A stretch of 64,000 nt of DNA, taken from assembly GCF_003672135.1 (NCBI RefSeq), contig NC_039511.1, forward strand, positions 15,836,464 to 15,900,463, written 5' to 3'. Below, piece by piece: positions 24,040 through 35,556 of the stretch (within the stretch, counting starts at the first letter, position 1; each line of letters opens with the position of its first letter). The position numbers and the translations under genes were made by a program. The stretch is from Ooceraea biroi. Lineage: Eukaryota; Arthropoda; Insecta; Hymenoptera; Formicidae. Below the pieces are notes generated by a model. The model worked only from the letters and a program-made list of their open reading frames with translations. It ran no database searches and was not told where the DNA came from.

Positions 24040-25180
24040 GTAAAACGCTTTTAACTGCAGCAAGAATATATCGACACTTTATAAGGATACATCGCGAGTA
24101 ACGAAATTTCCGTTTCAGCAATTACTTCCGGACGATTACGCAACTGAGGTATTCACGAGCGTGCACACGAGGTTGATGCAATTTTGTAAAACTGGATAAA
24201 ACTGGAGCCACTAAACGCTTAAACATAATATGATTATTTACAAAAAATATTCACTCAGTCGTGAATATATAATATTTGAGAAACAATACTGATTGTTCGT
24301 TCATTAACTCACATAGACACAAGCACGTACACTCATATGTATATACAACACGCGAAATTATAAAGTTGTGTCACTTTTCGACACGTTCGGCGTTCACACA
24401 CGTAGACACTGTCTGAAGAGAGCACGAACACGCCCGGACGAAGGTGTTACGCCGTAGGCAGGGACAGCTCATTAATATTTAGACGTATTTTGAGCGGCGA
24501 GCCACTACCACACCGCTAACGCCAGCCGCCATCGTCGTCGCCTTTATACATAATTATTCGCGCGAGATTGGCGGGCGCTAGGCGAGCCTCGTTGCCCTGA
24601 AATTCCCCGCTGGAAAATTTCCAGCCGCTTTTTGAATTAATGATTGCACACGAGACGCGATATAAAATCAGATCGATGCAACTCCCTACCGAAATTGCGA
24701 AATTGCCCGAGCGATCGTCAAGTTTTTGAGAAAACGTGACTGATTGCGCGAGCACGACCCTTTCCTTCGAAAAACCGAGACGTGAATTATGCCGTCTGCA
24801 GGATTAAATGGGGAACGGATAGAGATTGACGAAAATAGTTCCGAAGTCGCCCCGTGGGCGGCCGAAAGCGTAATTTCGAGTGATCAGGGCGTATTATTCA
24901 TTTGCTTGCCGTTAATTAAGCTTCGCTTACGGGTCGACTGAGAGCAAGCGAACATTCCGATAGACGAGAAAGTAGCTCCCGGACAGGATACGGCCATTTT
25001 TGCCATGAGCGCTGTAAAGTTCTCTCGAATATCGTATTTATATTGCGACTCTGCCTCTCTGCCTCTCTCTCTCCCTCATTCCCTACGAATAAATATTGAT
25101 CCTGCCTCTATCTCTAGACTTTCCGCTAGCAGAAATATCGTTGTACTCTCTACGGACTGACCCGATAATTCTACCATTTC
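24040..25180. other. Non-coding stretch, no gene recognised
   Basis: An acceptor-like TTTCCGTTTCAG ends at 24118 and is followed by 26 open codons (beginning QLLPDDYATEVF) before a stop at 24197. No poly(A) signal follows closely, so it is not called as an exon. The rest is featureless. Confidence 0.45.
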
Positions 25181-25183
25181 CAG

Positions 25184-25420
25184 CAATCGCTCGTTTGCTC
25201 GAACGATTCCTCAGCAACGAGGTCGCCGAATCACGTTGCTCAAAAAGATACAACGTGGTGTTGCGATGGTAGTCTGCGAGACCGCAGCCTCACGGAAAAT
25301 TTGCAATCATTTTTGTACCCCGAGTGCAAGACACTTTGCAGAAGCAATCAAAGATTTAACATTTCAGTCCAGATACGCGGCATTCTTGAAAAAAAGATTA
25401 CAACACGAGGGTCGATTTGA
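25184..25420 (+). CDS. Candidate exon-like open stretch after an acceptor
   Basis: ACCATTTCCAG ends at 25183, and the frame starting right after it stays open for 78 codons to TGA at 25418-25420. It contains five cysteines, including the pair in DTTWCCDGSLRDRSL. There is no in-frame ATG, so it could only be an internal or terminal exon. A second frame starting at ATG upstream of 25270 is also open across most of the same DNA, which weakens the case. No family is recognised, and no clear poly(A) signal follows. Confidence 0.13.
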   Translation, partial: QSLVCSNDSSATRSPNHVAQKDTTWCCDGSLRDRSLTENLQSFLYPECKTLCRSNQRFNISVQIRGILEKKITTRGSI

Positions 25421-25807
25421 ACAGACGGAGAAAGGTAGGAACGTCGAACGGCAGGCGGTCTCCTTTGCCAGACTCCTAATCGATTGCCGCGAGTTTTAAA
25501 CTTTACCCCGTCCCCTCCGACCGTTCTCTTCCGTTCAGCCCGCGAAACCATCGTCGACGACGACGGCGAGGTCGCGGTGGAGAGAAGCGAAAGAGAAGCG
25601 GCGGAAAACGCGAAAAGACGGCAAGCCAGAAGGCAGAGAAGCAGGAGACGAGAAAGAAAGAAAGAGAGAGAGAGTGCGAGGAAGCGAGGGGGCGGAGGAG
25701 AGCGAGAGAGACGGCCAAGTCTGTAAATTTTCTTACATTTTATGAGCCATCAGAATTTCATAACCTCGAGCCAGTCCGCGTGGTACTTTGCACAAGAAAA
25801 GTTTCCG

Positions 25808-25835
25808 CCCCCTCCTCCTCCCGCCCTCCACCCCC
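25808..25835 (-). promoter_or_regulatory. Canonical G-quadruplex motif on minus strand
   Basis: The plus strand has four C runs of 5, 3, 3 and 5 bases (25808-25812, 25820-25822, 25824-25826, 25831-25835) separated by loops of 7, 1 and 4 bases, so the minus strand fits the G3+N1-7 quadruplex rule. It lies in a C-rich patch about 80 bases upstream of the candidate start codon at 25917, where promoter-proximal quadruplexes are common. Confidence 0.6.
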
Positions 25836-25916
25836 GTTCATCCGCGCGCACCTTTTCCTCCACCTTCCTCATCCTCGCGCAGCTCTCTCGCGGCACCTCC
25901 GCGAGGAAGGGCAAAG

Positions 25917-25978
25917 ATGGCCCAGGATGAAAGAAGATGGAAGAAGCCTCAGCTCGTGCAGCAGGATCATTGTACCAG
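25917..25978 (+). CDS. Candidate first coding exon
   Basis: An ATG in good Kozak context (A at -3, G at +4: GGCAAAGATGG) opens 20 codons plus two bases and ends in ACCAG|GTAACG, a plausible splice donor with GT at 25979-25980. The peptide starts MAQDERRWKKPQLVQQDHCT and would leave in phase 2. Upstream in the same frame there is no ATG back to 25788. The DNA ahead of it is pyrimidine- and CpG-rich with a G-quadruplex motif, as expected of a 5' untranslated region. I do not recognise the protein. No matching phase-2 acceptor exon is evident in the window, so the next exon, if real, would lie far away or beyond it. Short ATG-plus-donor pairs also arise by chance. Confidence 0.25.
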
Positions 25979-26059
25979 GTAACGCGAAGACGATGCTTCG
26001 TTCTCGCGTTAGTCTCCTCCGATTCTGCAATCCGCTTTGCGTACATTAGACGCACGAAG

Positions 26060-27715
26060 GAGATTGGCCGAAGACGCCTTAGATCATAATATCGTTTAAA
26101 ATGATGGATAGTAAGACGCTCGTTCTAGACACCCGCGATTTTCCGCGCCGCTTTCCATCAACCGTTCGTCAGCCTCCATGTACCGTCGCGCTGAAGAGAA
26201 GCTATAGGGTAAAGGAAAGGCATGCCGGTCTAACGAACCGCGATTCTTTAGCATTCATTTTTACTGATTGCACATTGTGTGTGTTTCTCATTAATTGATA
26301 TTTTGAAAATTTACATAGCGTTTGTCTGCACTGCGAAGAATATCGCACTCTTTGCGTTACAGTAAAATGATACTCGTGTTACAAATTACAGACCAAAAGT
26401 GAAAACCTCAAGTGTGAAACTCGTGATTTCTACGTTTTGATTTTACGAGTGTTATACGCTTAACTGTCTGACTTATGCTTAACTGTTTGATATTTATAAA
26501 AAAAGATATTTTTATTTATTTTCTTTAAATTTTACACAATATATATTACCACTTAATTTTCTTTTCCATAAGAATGTATATTGAATTTGAACAATTAGCA
26601 AAGATAAACTAAATAGCAGGCGCTTATCCAGCGGCCGCTTGTTCGAGCACGTAAATTAAATACTCAACTTTGGTTCGAGCAACGATGGGAGAAGTGGTAA
26701 GACAAGGGTTTAATGAAATCGCTTTGTTGAGAATCAGTTGCGGATCACGCGCGACTATTTTTGGAACCGATAAATCCTCGATTCGATAAATCCGAATTTT
26801 GGAGGGATTGGAGCGACCGAATTCCACGATCGTGATTGAATCTGTCTAGTCGGATCGGATTGTTATTCTTGCCGGACGCCAAAACACCATAATCCGGGGT
26901 CTTCGCGTTTCCGATTAAACAAATACTTAGTATACGAGCGAAAACTCATGGCAATGCCGCGTTGACGTGCTTGCGTGTCTCGCGGTCGCACCTTCGCGTG
27001 ACTTCGCGCTTAAATGGCTTGACGTGCTTGACGCGAGACTGTCGATCGCCAACTCGTTATTTCGCGACTCGTACATACCTCCCAGAGAAGCGTTTTACGA
27101 ATCGACATCTGCGCGCATCGCGTACAATTATCTCTCGGTCGCGCGGTTGCGCGAACAACCACTTTGGATGTTTGGTGACAGTAATAGATTCATGCGTTTC
27201 CCAATAAATATGAGAACATCGTGAAGTGGAAATGGTAGTAATGTGACAGTAAGTGTCCCTTAAGTGGTCCGATCATTTTGCGGACGAGTTGTGAATGTAC
27301 AGCGAATGCGTGGCGAATGGAATCGAACATTAAACGGTAAAGTTGCTCGCTAAGTTACTTCCGCTGATCCAGACTTACTCCAGTGACTCTTACGGTCACC
27401 ACAAAGTACTTATTCTCATACCGCGATCGTTATATCTTCTTCGAAACACGAGGATTCAACTTTGATCATTAAATCCATTTTCCCTCTGTATTTTTATTCG
27501 CCTGGCGTTATGGTTCTTGTAACGTCATCATGTTTCAATTCATGGACCTCAAAGATTTATGAATTAAATAACAAATTTGACGATCCTGTAAATATGGCTG
27601 CAGTCAGGTGTGTTTAAAGCACAATCGCATTTCGAAGGAAATCCACGAGCACGTCGTCACAACAGTTAGACCGTACGGATCTCGCTCGGTCCTTTTTTCC
27701 TCTCGAAAATTACTT
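26060..27715. other. Non-coding stretch, no gene recognised
   Basis: AT-rich around 26290-26600, mixed elsewhere. Two plus frames overlap at 26962-27224 and neither carries a motif. ACA|GTAAGTG at about 27250 resembles a donor, but no exon is evident before it. Confidence 0.5.
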
Positions 27716-27719
27716 CGCG

Positions 27720-27976
27720 AGGCATGCTGCAAGTGGGCGGTTCTCACCGGCGTAGAAACGACGAGAATAGAATAAAGGCTGTCCTTGCGAGAGGCGACGA
27801 AAGGAGAAATAGAAAGAGAGATAGTGAGAGAGCGAGAGAACGAGATAGAGAGAGTGTTGGAGTGGCGAGTAGAAAAGCCCGGAGTCGTGTCGGCCATGTT
27901 GTCAGCAAAGTTTCGTCCTCCCTCTTAAATATAAATGTATACGTGCGAGCCGGCACGATAAAGCGTCTCTCCTCTG
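27720..27976 (+). promoter_or_regulatory. Candidate 5' untranslated exon ending at a donor
   Basis: A GA-rich stretch (27800-27860) is followed by GTGTCGGCCATGTTGTCAGC and then by CTCTG|GTAAGT, a near-consensus donor with GT at 27977-27978. Insect promoters and 5' untranslated regions often combine GAGA repeats with GCCATNTT-type sites (Pleiohomeotic/YY1-like), so a non-coding first exon is possible. The frame across it (from 27724) is rich in arginine and glutamate because of the repeat and is not taken as coding. No TATA box or clear initiator was found. Confidence 0.2.
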
Positions 27977-28252
27977 GTAAGTTCCACGTCGCTATAGTCT
28001 ACATTGTCTCGTGAAAATGTGCACACACGCCTGTCTGTCGTGATCCATAAAGAGCCATTAAGAACCGACACTGGAGTGCCGCATAAAGGGACGCGCGAAT
28101 TTCGATGAACATTTCACGAATATCACCCGTATGAAATTATCAAATTATCAAGTAGACCAACATCTCTGGCGAATCACTAACGCTGGTTGAAGTGATCGAG
28201 AAACGAATCGTAAATTATGAGGGCCATGTCACCCTTGACACTGATCTTCTTT

Positions 28253-28271
28253 CATTGCATTGCATTGCATT
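28253..28271 (+). repeat. CATTG pentanucleotide microsatellite
   Basis: Three perfect CATTG units and a fourth lacking its last base. Confidence 0.9.
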
Positions 28272-30399
28272 CACACACCTCGATTAAGAATCGAAAATTC
28301 TACTTTGGAAAGGAAATGTCGTTCATGTCTGATGTACATCTAACACTCAGAATAGATTGCTAGTCTTGATGTGCAACGTGAGATCAATTTTTCTCTCCTT
28401 GTCGCACAGAAGCATGACAAATGTATGTGTACCTAACGAGGTCTTCGGCTTTATTGCAGGACAGTTTCGTCCTATCGGCACCGCGAACACGCGCCACGAA
28501 ATAATTGCAGTCATTCGGAACCATTCGCTATATTGGCCGAGATAATCTCATCGCCCTACTTCTAACATCCTCTCCATTTCGTCCTACGTGACACGTAACT
28601 AACTTTGACAAGAATAGTCTGTCAATGCGAAAACACGACTGGACGTTAGCACTAACGGACATGTCCGTATACCGTATATATCGTACCCGGTATTTCACGT
28701 GTCATATATTTTCACTGTTTATTATTAACAGGGATAACGCGATCCTCCCCTCGATCATCCATAATTCCATTTTTCCCGATCATTTTTTCATTACATTTTC
28801 TTCCTCTCATCCGATCGTATTTCTGCTAAAGAAACGTCCATCCCCGATTCAATAAAAAAATTCATTTCCGCACGTCACGTATTTAAGTAATATGAAACGA
28901 ATTTTCTGTAAATCGTTACAAAATGTTTCTTAATGTTCAGGAACTAACGAAAGACGAGGAACACTCCGTTTAATTTAGGGAATTATTGACGGCACGAATG
29001 GACGATCCGAGATCCCATATGTCGCAGTATTGCTTACATGGGTGTCCAACGGCGATATTTCAGCGAAGCAAATCGAACGCAATGGTTCAGAAAGGATCGA
29101 ATCACTCGCGTTTCGGTCGAGCAATCCGTGCACACGCAGTTGCAGCTTCCCTTCTCGGCCCATGGCCCTACCCGATTACTCTCTTTCTACCGGCAGGTAG
29201 GTGTTTATCCGACCGTACGCGCAAACACTACTTCCACCCTTCGTAGCCAAGCACCTTCGGATTGATTTCGCGTAGTGAAAAGAAACATTTCGCACATCTC
29301 GAAGCTTCAAATCCGACAAGAATACTCTTTTTGCTATTCTGAGTTTCTTTATCGTATTAAAAATGATACGAAATAAACAAGCGATTCATATGGAAATCAA
29401 TTTAAGTACTATTTTATTATGTAATGTTTATATGAGATAAAAATTTCATGATTATAAAAGTCAAACGTTATAATTGCAGTATTATTTATGTACTATATTT
29501 CCAATTATTTGTTTTAGATATGTTTTCACTGTTACTTGATTTGAAAAGACTCAAAATTAGATTAAGATGATTCAATCACTTCGTCAAAATAAATATTTTT
29601 AATGTATGTTAATATTTCTTATATGTCTTATTACAGCTTCTGATACAAAATAATTTCTTTTACAAACAATTACACGGTATACAATATATATATACACAGT
29701 ATATTGCAATAATTAAAAACTCAATTAGAGCGTCAAATCTGCAGTATGCAGAAAAAAAAAACAAGACACACGAGATCACGAGACCTTAATCACGACTCGC
29801 CAGTCAAGCGTCCAATGAGTGTACTTACTGCGATGATCCCGAGGTACCAGCTCGAATTATTGTTTCTTCCGGACCGAAACGGAGATGCTTAATCACACCG
29901 CCTCGACGATCGCGGCCTGATGAGAGGGAGAGCACAGCCGTTCCTAGCCGCGGCGGGCATTGCGTGGGTGCGTGGGTTCGTGCGTGGCGTGCGTGAAGGG
30001 CTTTAGGGTCGCGTACGCGCGGAAATCGTCGTGGAGATCCTCTCGGCCGTGGATATCCTCGCCGTCGGTGGTACGTAACGATCCCCGCTCATGCCGTGAG
30101 AATCTCTCGCGGGCACTTGTCTTGGGCAGCCGCCAGGAGGAGCCGCGGGGGTTCCGGAGGAGGCTAGGGTTACGTGGGAGGAGGTGAAGGTGGAGTAGGA
30201 ACCGCGAGGGAGGGTGGGATGGCGGTGGTCCTGCTCGGAGGTAGCGCTGGTTCCGGCGCATTCCGAGGACCAGGAGGGTTGCGGAGAGTCGCAGGAGGTA
30301 ACGCGAGGGAGAGGGCGGAGGTGTTCTGCCCCACCCGTACTCGGCTCTGATTGGACTACCCCCGCCTAGCCACCCCCGGCCATCCCTCTCGTCCTCTTT
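28272..30399. other. Non-coding stretch, no gene recognised
   Basis: An acceptor-like TTCGGCTTTATTGCAG ends at about 28460 and has open frames of 27-35 codons after it. 29290-29760 is one of the most AT-rich islands. Short frames at 28986-29265 overlap in two phases. 29944-30399 is GC-rich with a minus frame running into the low-complexity block. Confidence 0.5.
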
Positions 30400-30560
30400 C
30401 ACCTCCTCCACCTCCTCCTCCTCGTCCTTCTTCTTCGTCATCCTCCACGTCGTCGTCGTCGTCGTCGTCGTCCTCCTTCTCTTCCTCTTGCTTCTCCTCC
30501 TCCTCCTCTATCTCTTGCTCCTCACGTTCCTTCTCTTGCTCCGCCATTCCTCCGCCACCC
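30400..30560 (+). repeat. Trinucleotide low-complexity block (CTC/CGT/CTT)
   Basis: Pyrimidine-rich CCT and CTT units surround eight perfect CGT copies at 30448-30471. The plus strand reads as serine runs and the minus strand (inside a 183-codon frame, 30356-30907) as glutamate and aspartate runs. Frames inside such repeats are open by composition, so neither is called a gene. A real acidic-rich protein on the minus strand cannot be excluded, but the flanking minus sequence has no recognisable domain. Confidence 0.85.
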
Positions 30561-32290
30561 GCCACCTCGTGACCACCTTCTCTTCCGCCTTCCTCCGCCT
30601 CGCTGCTTCTTCTTCTTCTCGTTTGCGCTACCTCGCTCTCCGGTCCGTCGCCGCGCGTAAGAACGCCCGCCTCTTTTTCGATGCACCGGAAAACAGGTGT
30701 GGAAGCCCGACGTGGGGGTACCGAGATTCCTACTGGCTCCGGGAACCGACGGTGACTCCGATCTCCGGGCTTTATTCCTGAGCTCACTAGTCCCTCCTGT
30801 TCCCTCCCATCCCCATACGTAGAGAAGCTTGAGGTACCCTTCCCCCGATAGCGTTGATTTTTGAAAATTCTGCAAGAGTGCCGAGGTTCGTGCTCGGTGC
30901 GATGCATTTAGCTGTCTTTTGCTTTCTTCTCGTTTCGAACGTACAGCAGCTTTAATAACGCAAATCTCGCAGGATACCCGATTCTCGCGAGATGTCGTTG
31001 AACCGGAGTTATTTTCTGCGCTCGCCTCGCGGAATTGACAGGATGGAGAAGAGAATCAAGAATAGATAACGAATATCGTCGCGCGGGAAAATCTCGCCTA
31101 CAATATGAAAGTAGCGTGGAAAAAATTATATGCGTAACTGAAACGTATTTGATAGTATGCGAGGCATGTATCATTATAATAATTTCGCGATCAAGTCTTA
31201 TTCCTGTCAAATCTCTGCAAGTTATGCAACTCCGGAAACGAACATTATCAAATATTTCTTAGCTCAAAGTGCACCGACCTTTCATTGCTTTTGTAGCAAT
31301 CGATTAAAGGCGCGAACGGAAATAAATTTCCTCTATATTAAAACGTGAATCAGAACCGACGGCTACCTCATTTTTCCGAAAAACAAAGCTGCTCTTTATC
31401 GATGAAAAATAGATAAGATAGAGTTAACTTAAGCTGGCGTTTCGGTAACTGAAAATTGATAAATCAACAGTACCAGAATTTTTTAAACCAAATTTCATTT
31501 TCTGCTTCTCTCTCATTTGCACCCTGAACAACAATATACAAAAATTAGCGCTTTTGTAATCTCGCTGCAAGAGTTCGTTTTCCAAATTACTCGCAGTCAG
31601 GTCTCAAGATTCCTCGACATTTCAGAATTGATTTGGACAAAGTGCATTGACCTCCTAGTGTCCCCATGCAAATCGATCGCAATTGGACAATGCAGCAGGT
31701 GAACGAGTACAAAGCGAAATGACTCCCCCGTGCATAAACGTAGGTCGGGATCGGTAGCCGACACGTTTGTTCAATAAATGAAAGCATGCTTGCAACGATG
31801 ATCATAAAGGTTTGGCGAACGGGCGGAGGCAGGGGCGCGGCAGGACAAGAATACCCTAAGGCGACGGCATTTTGATAATTGGAAACCAATGAGCCGTCGG
31901 TAGGAGGATTTTCGAGGTAAAAATCAACCCTTCTACCCTTCGTTCGGGCCCTAATGAAGCGAACCTTCGGCGTTGCCTGCCAACGTGCATGCCTCCGCGT
32001 CGTATTAATTGCCTGCCCCCTCCGCATCTCGCGTCCCTCATCGCCAGCGTCGCGCCCTCCGCAGCCCCGGGGCCTATCTAACCCTTTCCATCGTCTTCTT
32101 GCACCACCTCGCAGTTACCCGCGATAGCGCATTCTTCGACAAATTGGATCACGCTAGCGCGTGAGCGCCCGCGCTACGATTATGTCGCTGAGGACTTGCT
32201 CGAGGATAACCGAAATTACCGTGGAGATCGAGCTGCGAATCGCTCGTGATGCAGCTGCCGATACTTTCGACATCTTAGATTGATGTTCCG
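30561..32290. other. Non-coding stretch, no gene recognised
   Basis: A small exon-like piece at 31626-31698 sits between CGACATTTCAG and AGCAG|GTGAAC with an open frame (IWTKCIDLLVSPCKS), but a 146-codon minus frame covers the same DNA and neither is convincing. An octamer in reverse orientation (ATGCAAAT) is at 31666-31673. Confidence 0.45.
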
Positions 32291-32308
32291 AAAATCTCAA
32301 TGCATCAA

Positions 32309-32932
32309 ATTTGCATGTACATACTCGAGCGCGCGTGAGAAACGGAATAATGAAAACTAAAGCTAGAAATCAACGCAACCTCAACTCTTCGTGAACAAGA
32401 AATGCCATAAATATCTTGAGAAATCGATTGAATCTGTCACAAGGTATCATTTTTCAGGGCAAATTGCCAGGATCAAACCGCAAGTATGCTTATAGTGTCG
32501 AAAGTTTAATTTCGGTAGAAGACAATAAATGCAGGCCATTATTCCTATGCAGTACAAGAATCTACAACATCCCGAATTTTTTTTAATCATCGATGAATCA
32601 ATACTTGATACGAATGATGACGAGCATCAGTTTTTTCAATTCCTAAAACTGAAAACTAGGAATATCAGAACATTAAAAGCCAAAATATGTAAAAATTCTT
32701 TCTATGTTCACGATACTACTTCTGCAATTAGCATTACAGCCTGTTTTCGCTAGCGAGTGCCCTTTTTTTATTCGCTCATTTGCATCAGTAACATGATAAC
32801 CTGATAACCGATAAACCGGAGCCTCGTCTGCGTAATGATGCATTTGTATATAAAATACGCGTGGATAATATCCGCCGTCGGGACAGGCGGCCGATGACCG
32901 CGATTCGTATAAAAGTTTGCATTGATTTGCAT
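32309..32932. promoter_or_regulatory. Cluster of POU octamer sites
   Basis: Perfect ATTTGCAT at 32309-32316, 32778-32785 and 32925-32932, with a half-site TTTGCAT immediately before the last one, and a reverse copy at 31666-31673 just outside. POU-domain factors (in insects the Ventral veins lacking and Nubbin/Pdm families) bind this octamer. Four copies in about 1.3 kb, against roughly one expected per 33 kb on two strands at even composition, suggests an enhancer. No expression evidence is available from sequence alone. An acceptor-like ATTTTTCAG (ending at 32457) with 41 open codons after it also lies inside. Confidence 0.35.
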
Positions 32933-32939
32933 CACGATG

Positions 32940-33935
32940 GGGCGCTGCTTTATTGTTCCGTCGCGAGTGATTGAGCGTGTAACATTTAAGCGTCCGGCGG
33001 CACCGGTTATCATGTACGGGGATTTATCTCAACGATAAAAAGCTGCCGCGACGAAAATTACTTCTCGCTGAGGTGGCATCGGCGTAACGAATCATCAAAA
33101 ATTACTTATTACGCGCCGTTGCGCCGATCCTGCAAAAGGCCCAATCTATTGAGAATGCGGCTCGATTGAGATTGTTAACTGACCGATCGAAACGATCGTG
33201 GTGACACAGAAAAGCGCGATGAACGAAAACTTGGAAAAATAAATCGTACAATTCGTGATAAAATTAGCGCGCGGATTTGGGTATAATTAATTATTCATTG
33301 ATTAAGTCATCGTCTGTACGCGGTTTGGCTTGCCGACGTTGAGCAATTAATCACGCTTCTGACACGTTGCTTATGATAAATGTCACACGCGCAAACGTTG
33401 TAGTGCGCACGCCAACTCGCGTTGCTTGATCGTAAATGTTAAATAGAAAAGCGAGTTGATTGTCAGTTAAATAGCTCCCTATTTTCTTGAGATAATTAAG
33501 CAGGAAACTGGATCGCTGATGATAACTTTATAATTGCCGACGCTCAATCTGGCATACTTAATCGTCCTGTTTCTTATAATAAATCGTCATACATTAAAAG
33601 TGATTGCTGGAATCCTTTGCATGTCGCCGTGCAAATTAATCAGTCTCGCAAAACTCAAAACGCTTGCAATTCGGTAAAACCCGAAGGGATTACCCCGTCC
33701 CGCGAGGCTTTAAGGTTGCGCAAGGTTAGGGGGCAATTTTCAACGTAATTCCGTTAGGTGGGCTTCAAATCGATATAATCAGCGAACGCGGGGTGGCTTT
33801 AACGACGCTGGCCGCGCCCGTGCGGCGACGCTTACACCCGAATTTTAATCTCTGCACATCGCCTTGGAATCTTCTTCTGATCGAACCTTATTGGCGGATG
33901 CGTCGCTTCGCTCCAGTGATACCTAACGATTTAAT
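32940..33935. other. Non-coding stretch, no gene recognised
   Basis: Rich in homeodomain-type cores (ATTAATTA, TAATTA, CAATTA) mixed with CpG-rich text, without open frames of note. It is compatible with conserved regulatory DNA but not proof of it. Confidence 0.45.
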
Positions 33936-33958
33936 GACGTGACGCAATTGTCTCTCAG

Positions 33959-34378
33959 GATAAAAGCAAGTGCTGTATAACTCCCAATTCACTAATAAAT
34001 ATTTCTACGCGCGTAAACAGTGATAAATACCTACACACAGTGTGCATCGGTAAATCCCGGCGCAGCATGCGAAGAAGCTTCACAGCAACGAACACACCCC
34101 TCGTTTCTTTCCTCCCTGGGTGCTTCGCTGGGTGCACTACAGCCCAACTGTCCGTCGCAACAACACTCGGAACGCCGGTACCGGTAATTTTCTGGACAAC
34201 GATGGAGAAGACTACCGTCGCGGCCAACGTCGAGATTGTTCATCCGAGAACGGTACCGCAACCCTTAACGGTCGGCTTGGAAAAACGACTGCGTGTCGAT
34301 CAAGACGCATTTACCGGTTTTGGGCACGTCGAAGACGAGCGTCTCTGGGCGCGAGATGTGGCACACCCCGAGACCTAG
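33959..34378 (+). CDS. Candidate exon-like open frame, 139 codons
   Basis: AATTGTCTCTCAG ends at 33958 and the frame directly after it is open to TAG at 34376-34378. The product begins DKSKCCITPNSLINIS and includes a cysteine-containing stretch, LPGCFAGCTTAQL. No in-frame ATG lies at its head, so it would be a terminal exon. Other frames on both strands are also open over 34054-34437 (plus) and 33955-34261 (minus), as expected of GC-rich DNA with few stops, and no family is recognised. Calling it coding would need a transcript. Confidence 0.13.
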   Translation, partial: DKSKCCITPNSLINISTRVNSDKYLHTVCIGKSRRSMRRSFTATNTPLVSFLPGCFAGCTTAQLSVATTLGTPVPVIFWTTMEKTTVAANVEIVHPRTVPQPLTVGLEKRLRVDQDAFTGFGHVEDERLWARDVAHPET

Positions 34379-34472
34379 ACACTACTGAACCAGCCCCATG
34401 GCAAACCTTGTTAACGGCAGTCGACAACCAAGTTTAAACTTCGGGTAACAATTCCCCTACCAACTCACTCAT

Positions 34473-34496
34473 TCTCTCTCTCTCTCTCTCTCTCTC
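34473..34496 (+). repeat. TC dinucleotide microsatellite
   Basis: Twelve perfect TC units, followed by further pyrimidine-rich text (TTCTCCTCTCG). Confidence 0.95.
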
Positions 34497-35520
34497 TTCT
34501 CCTCTCGTGTTCTCTCCCCCTTCCCGTTTGGGCGGCCGATCTCACCCCCTTTGTCTCTCCCGCTCACTGCGAGAGAGGGTGGTACTCTCGAAGAATTCTT
34601 AAAAACTAATTTAATCGTCAAAACTGATTATACACTTTGCGCCGTAACACCGCCGGGTTAACCAACTTGCTCGCTGTAACAATCGGTTTCCTTCGATAAC
34701 AATGCTCGACTCATGCAACGTGACGTTGCAGCGTGTTGTTTCATTCTCATAAGTGCCGAGATGTTTGTTTCAAACGGTAACTCTTCAGTACATCGTGAGG
34801 TACCAAACGCAAACTTTTGAAAAGTTGCAAGTAGCTTGTAAGAGAGAAACATTAACAGTGGCAGCTTATTTATCATCAGCAAGAATTTCAAAAAAATGAT
34901 TTTAAGACATATCTTTTTGATGTTTATTGCAAAGTAAGCAGCGAGGACCACTACAGAGCATTCTAATAACTAGACAATAGTTAATGTGTCCAACGTCAAA
35001 ATAGATCCGAATCTTCAGCTAGATATGAATATTAATTGATGCAAGCATTCGGGATGAGGGAAAGCAGTACAAAGTTCACGCACAGAATATGGCTTTGAGA
35101 GAATGCCGATAGATACCTCCAAGGTATCCAGCATCTACTACTTCCATAATGGAGAACGGAAACTATTCCACTACTCTTCAGTTCGATGTAAATGTCTAAC
35201 AAGAGTTCCCGCTACGATTGTTCAAGAACCGACAAGCGCCGATTTCGCTGTACCGACGAACCGCGTGTTCGTTGATACCTTGGCCTTCGCCAAGGCTCCC
35301 ATCCTCGGGAAGACGACGAGGACAAACCAACTGTCGTTAACCCTGAATCCTGGTGATCCCTCGCGGCCGAAATGGAGAGTGAGAAGTGGAGGGGGCGAAC
35401 GAGGGGGCACCAAGTTCGCCACAACCACCTTCGTAACCGGCGTGTCGGCGCGAAACTCGGTAGCCGCGTAACAAGAAAGAAGTAACTATCGTTGAAGCGG
35501 ACTAGTCTGTTCAATGACGC

Positions 35521-35556
35521 GGGGATGCAAGGGGCCGCAAGGGGAGAAGAGGGGGG
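35521..35556 (+). repeat. Four G-runs at exact 10-base spacing
   Basis: G4 runs begin at 35521, 35531, 35541 and 35551, with six-base spacers (ATGCAA, CCGCAA, AGAAGA). This meets the canonical quadruplex rule and forms a decamer-like tandem. A function is not implied by sequence alone. Confidence 0.8.

Noticed and set aside
29510..29540. AGATATGTTTT as a miR-190-like mature sequence.
   Set aside because: The match ends after ten bases and no foldback arm is present.
30356..30907. 183-codon minus frame with glutamate and aspartate runs, as a possible acidic nuclear protein.
   Set aside because: The acidic runs come from the CTC/CGT trinucleotide repeat, the opposite strand is open too, and the flanks show no domain.
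31626..31698. 73-base exon between CGACATTTCAG and AGCAG|GTGAAC.
   Set aside because: A 146-codon minus frame covers it, the donor is only moderate, and the neighbouring DNA shows no other support.
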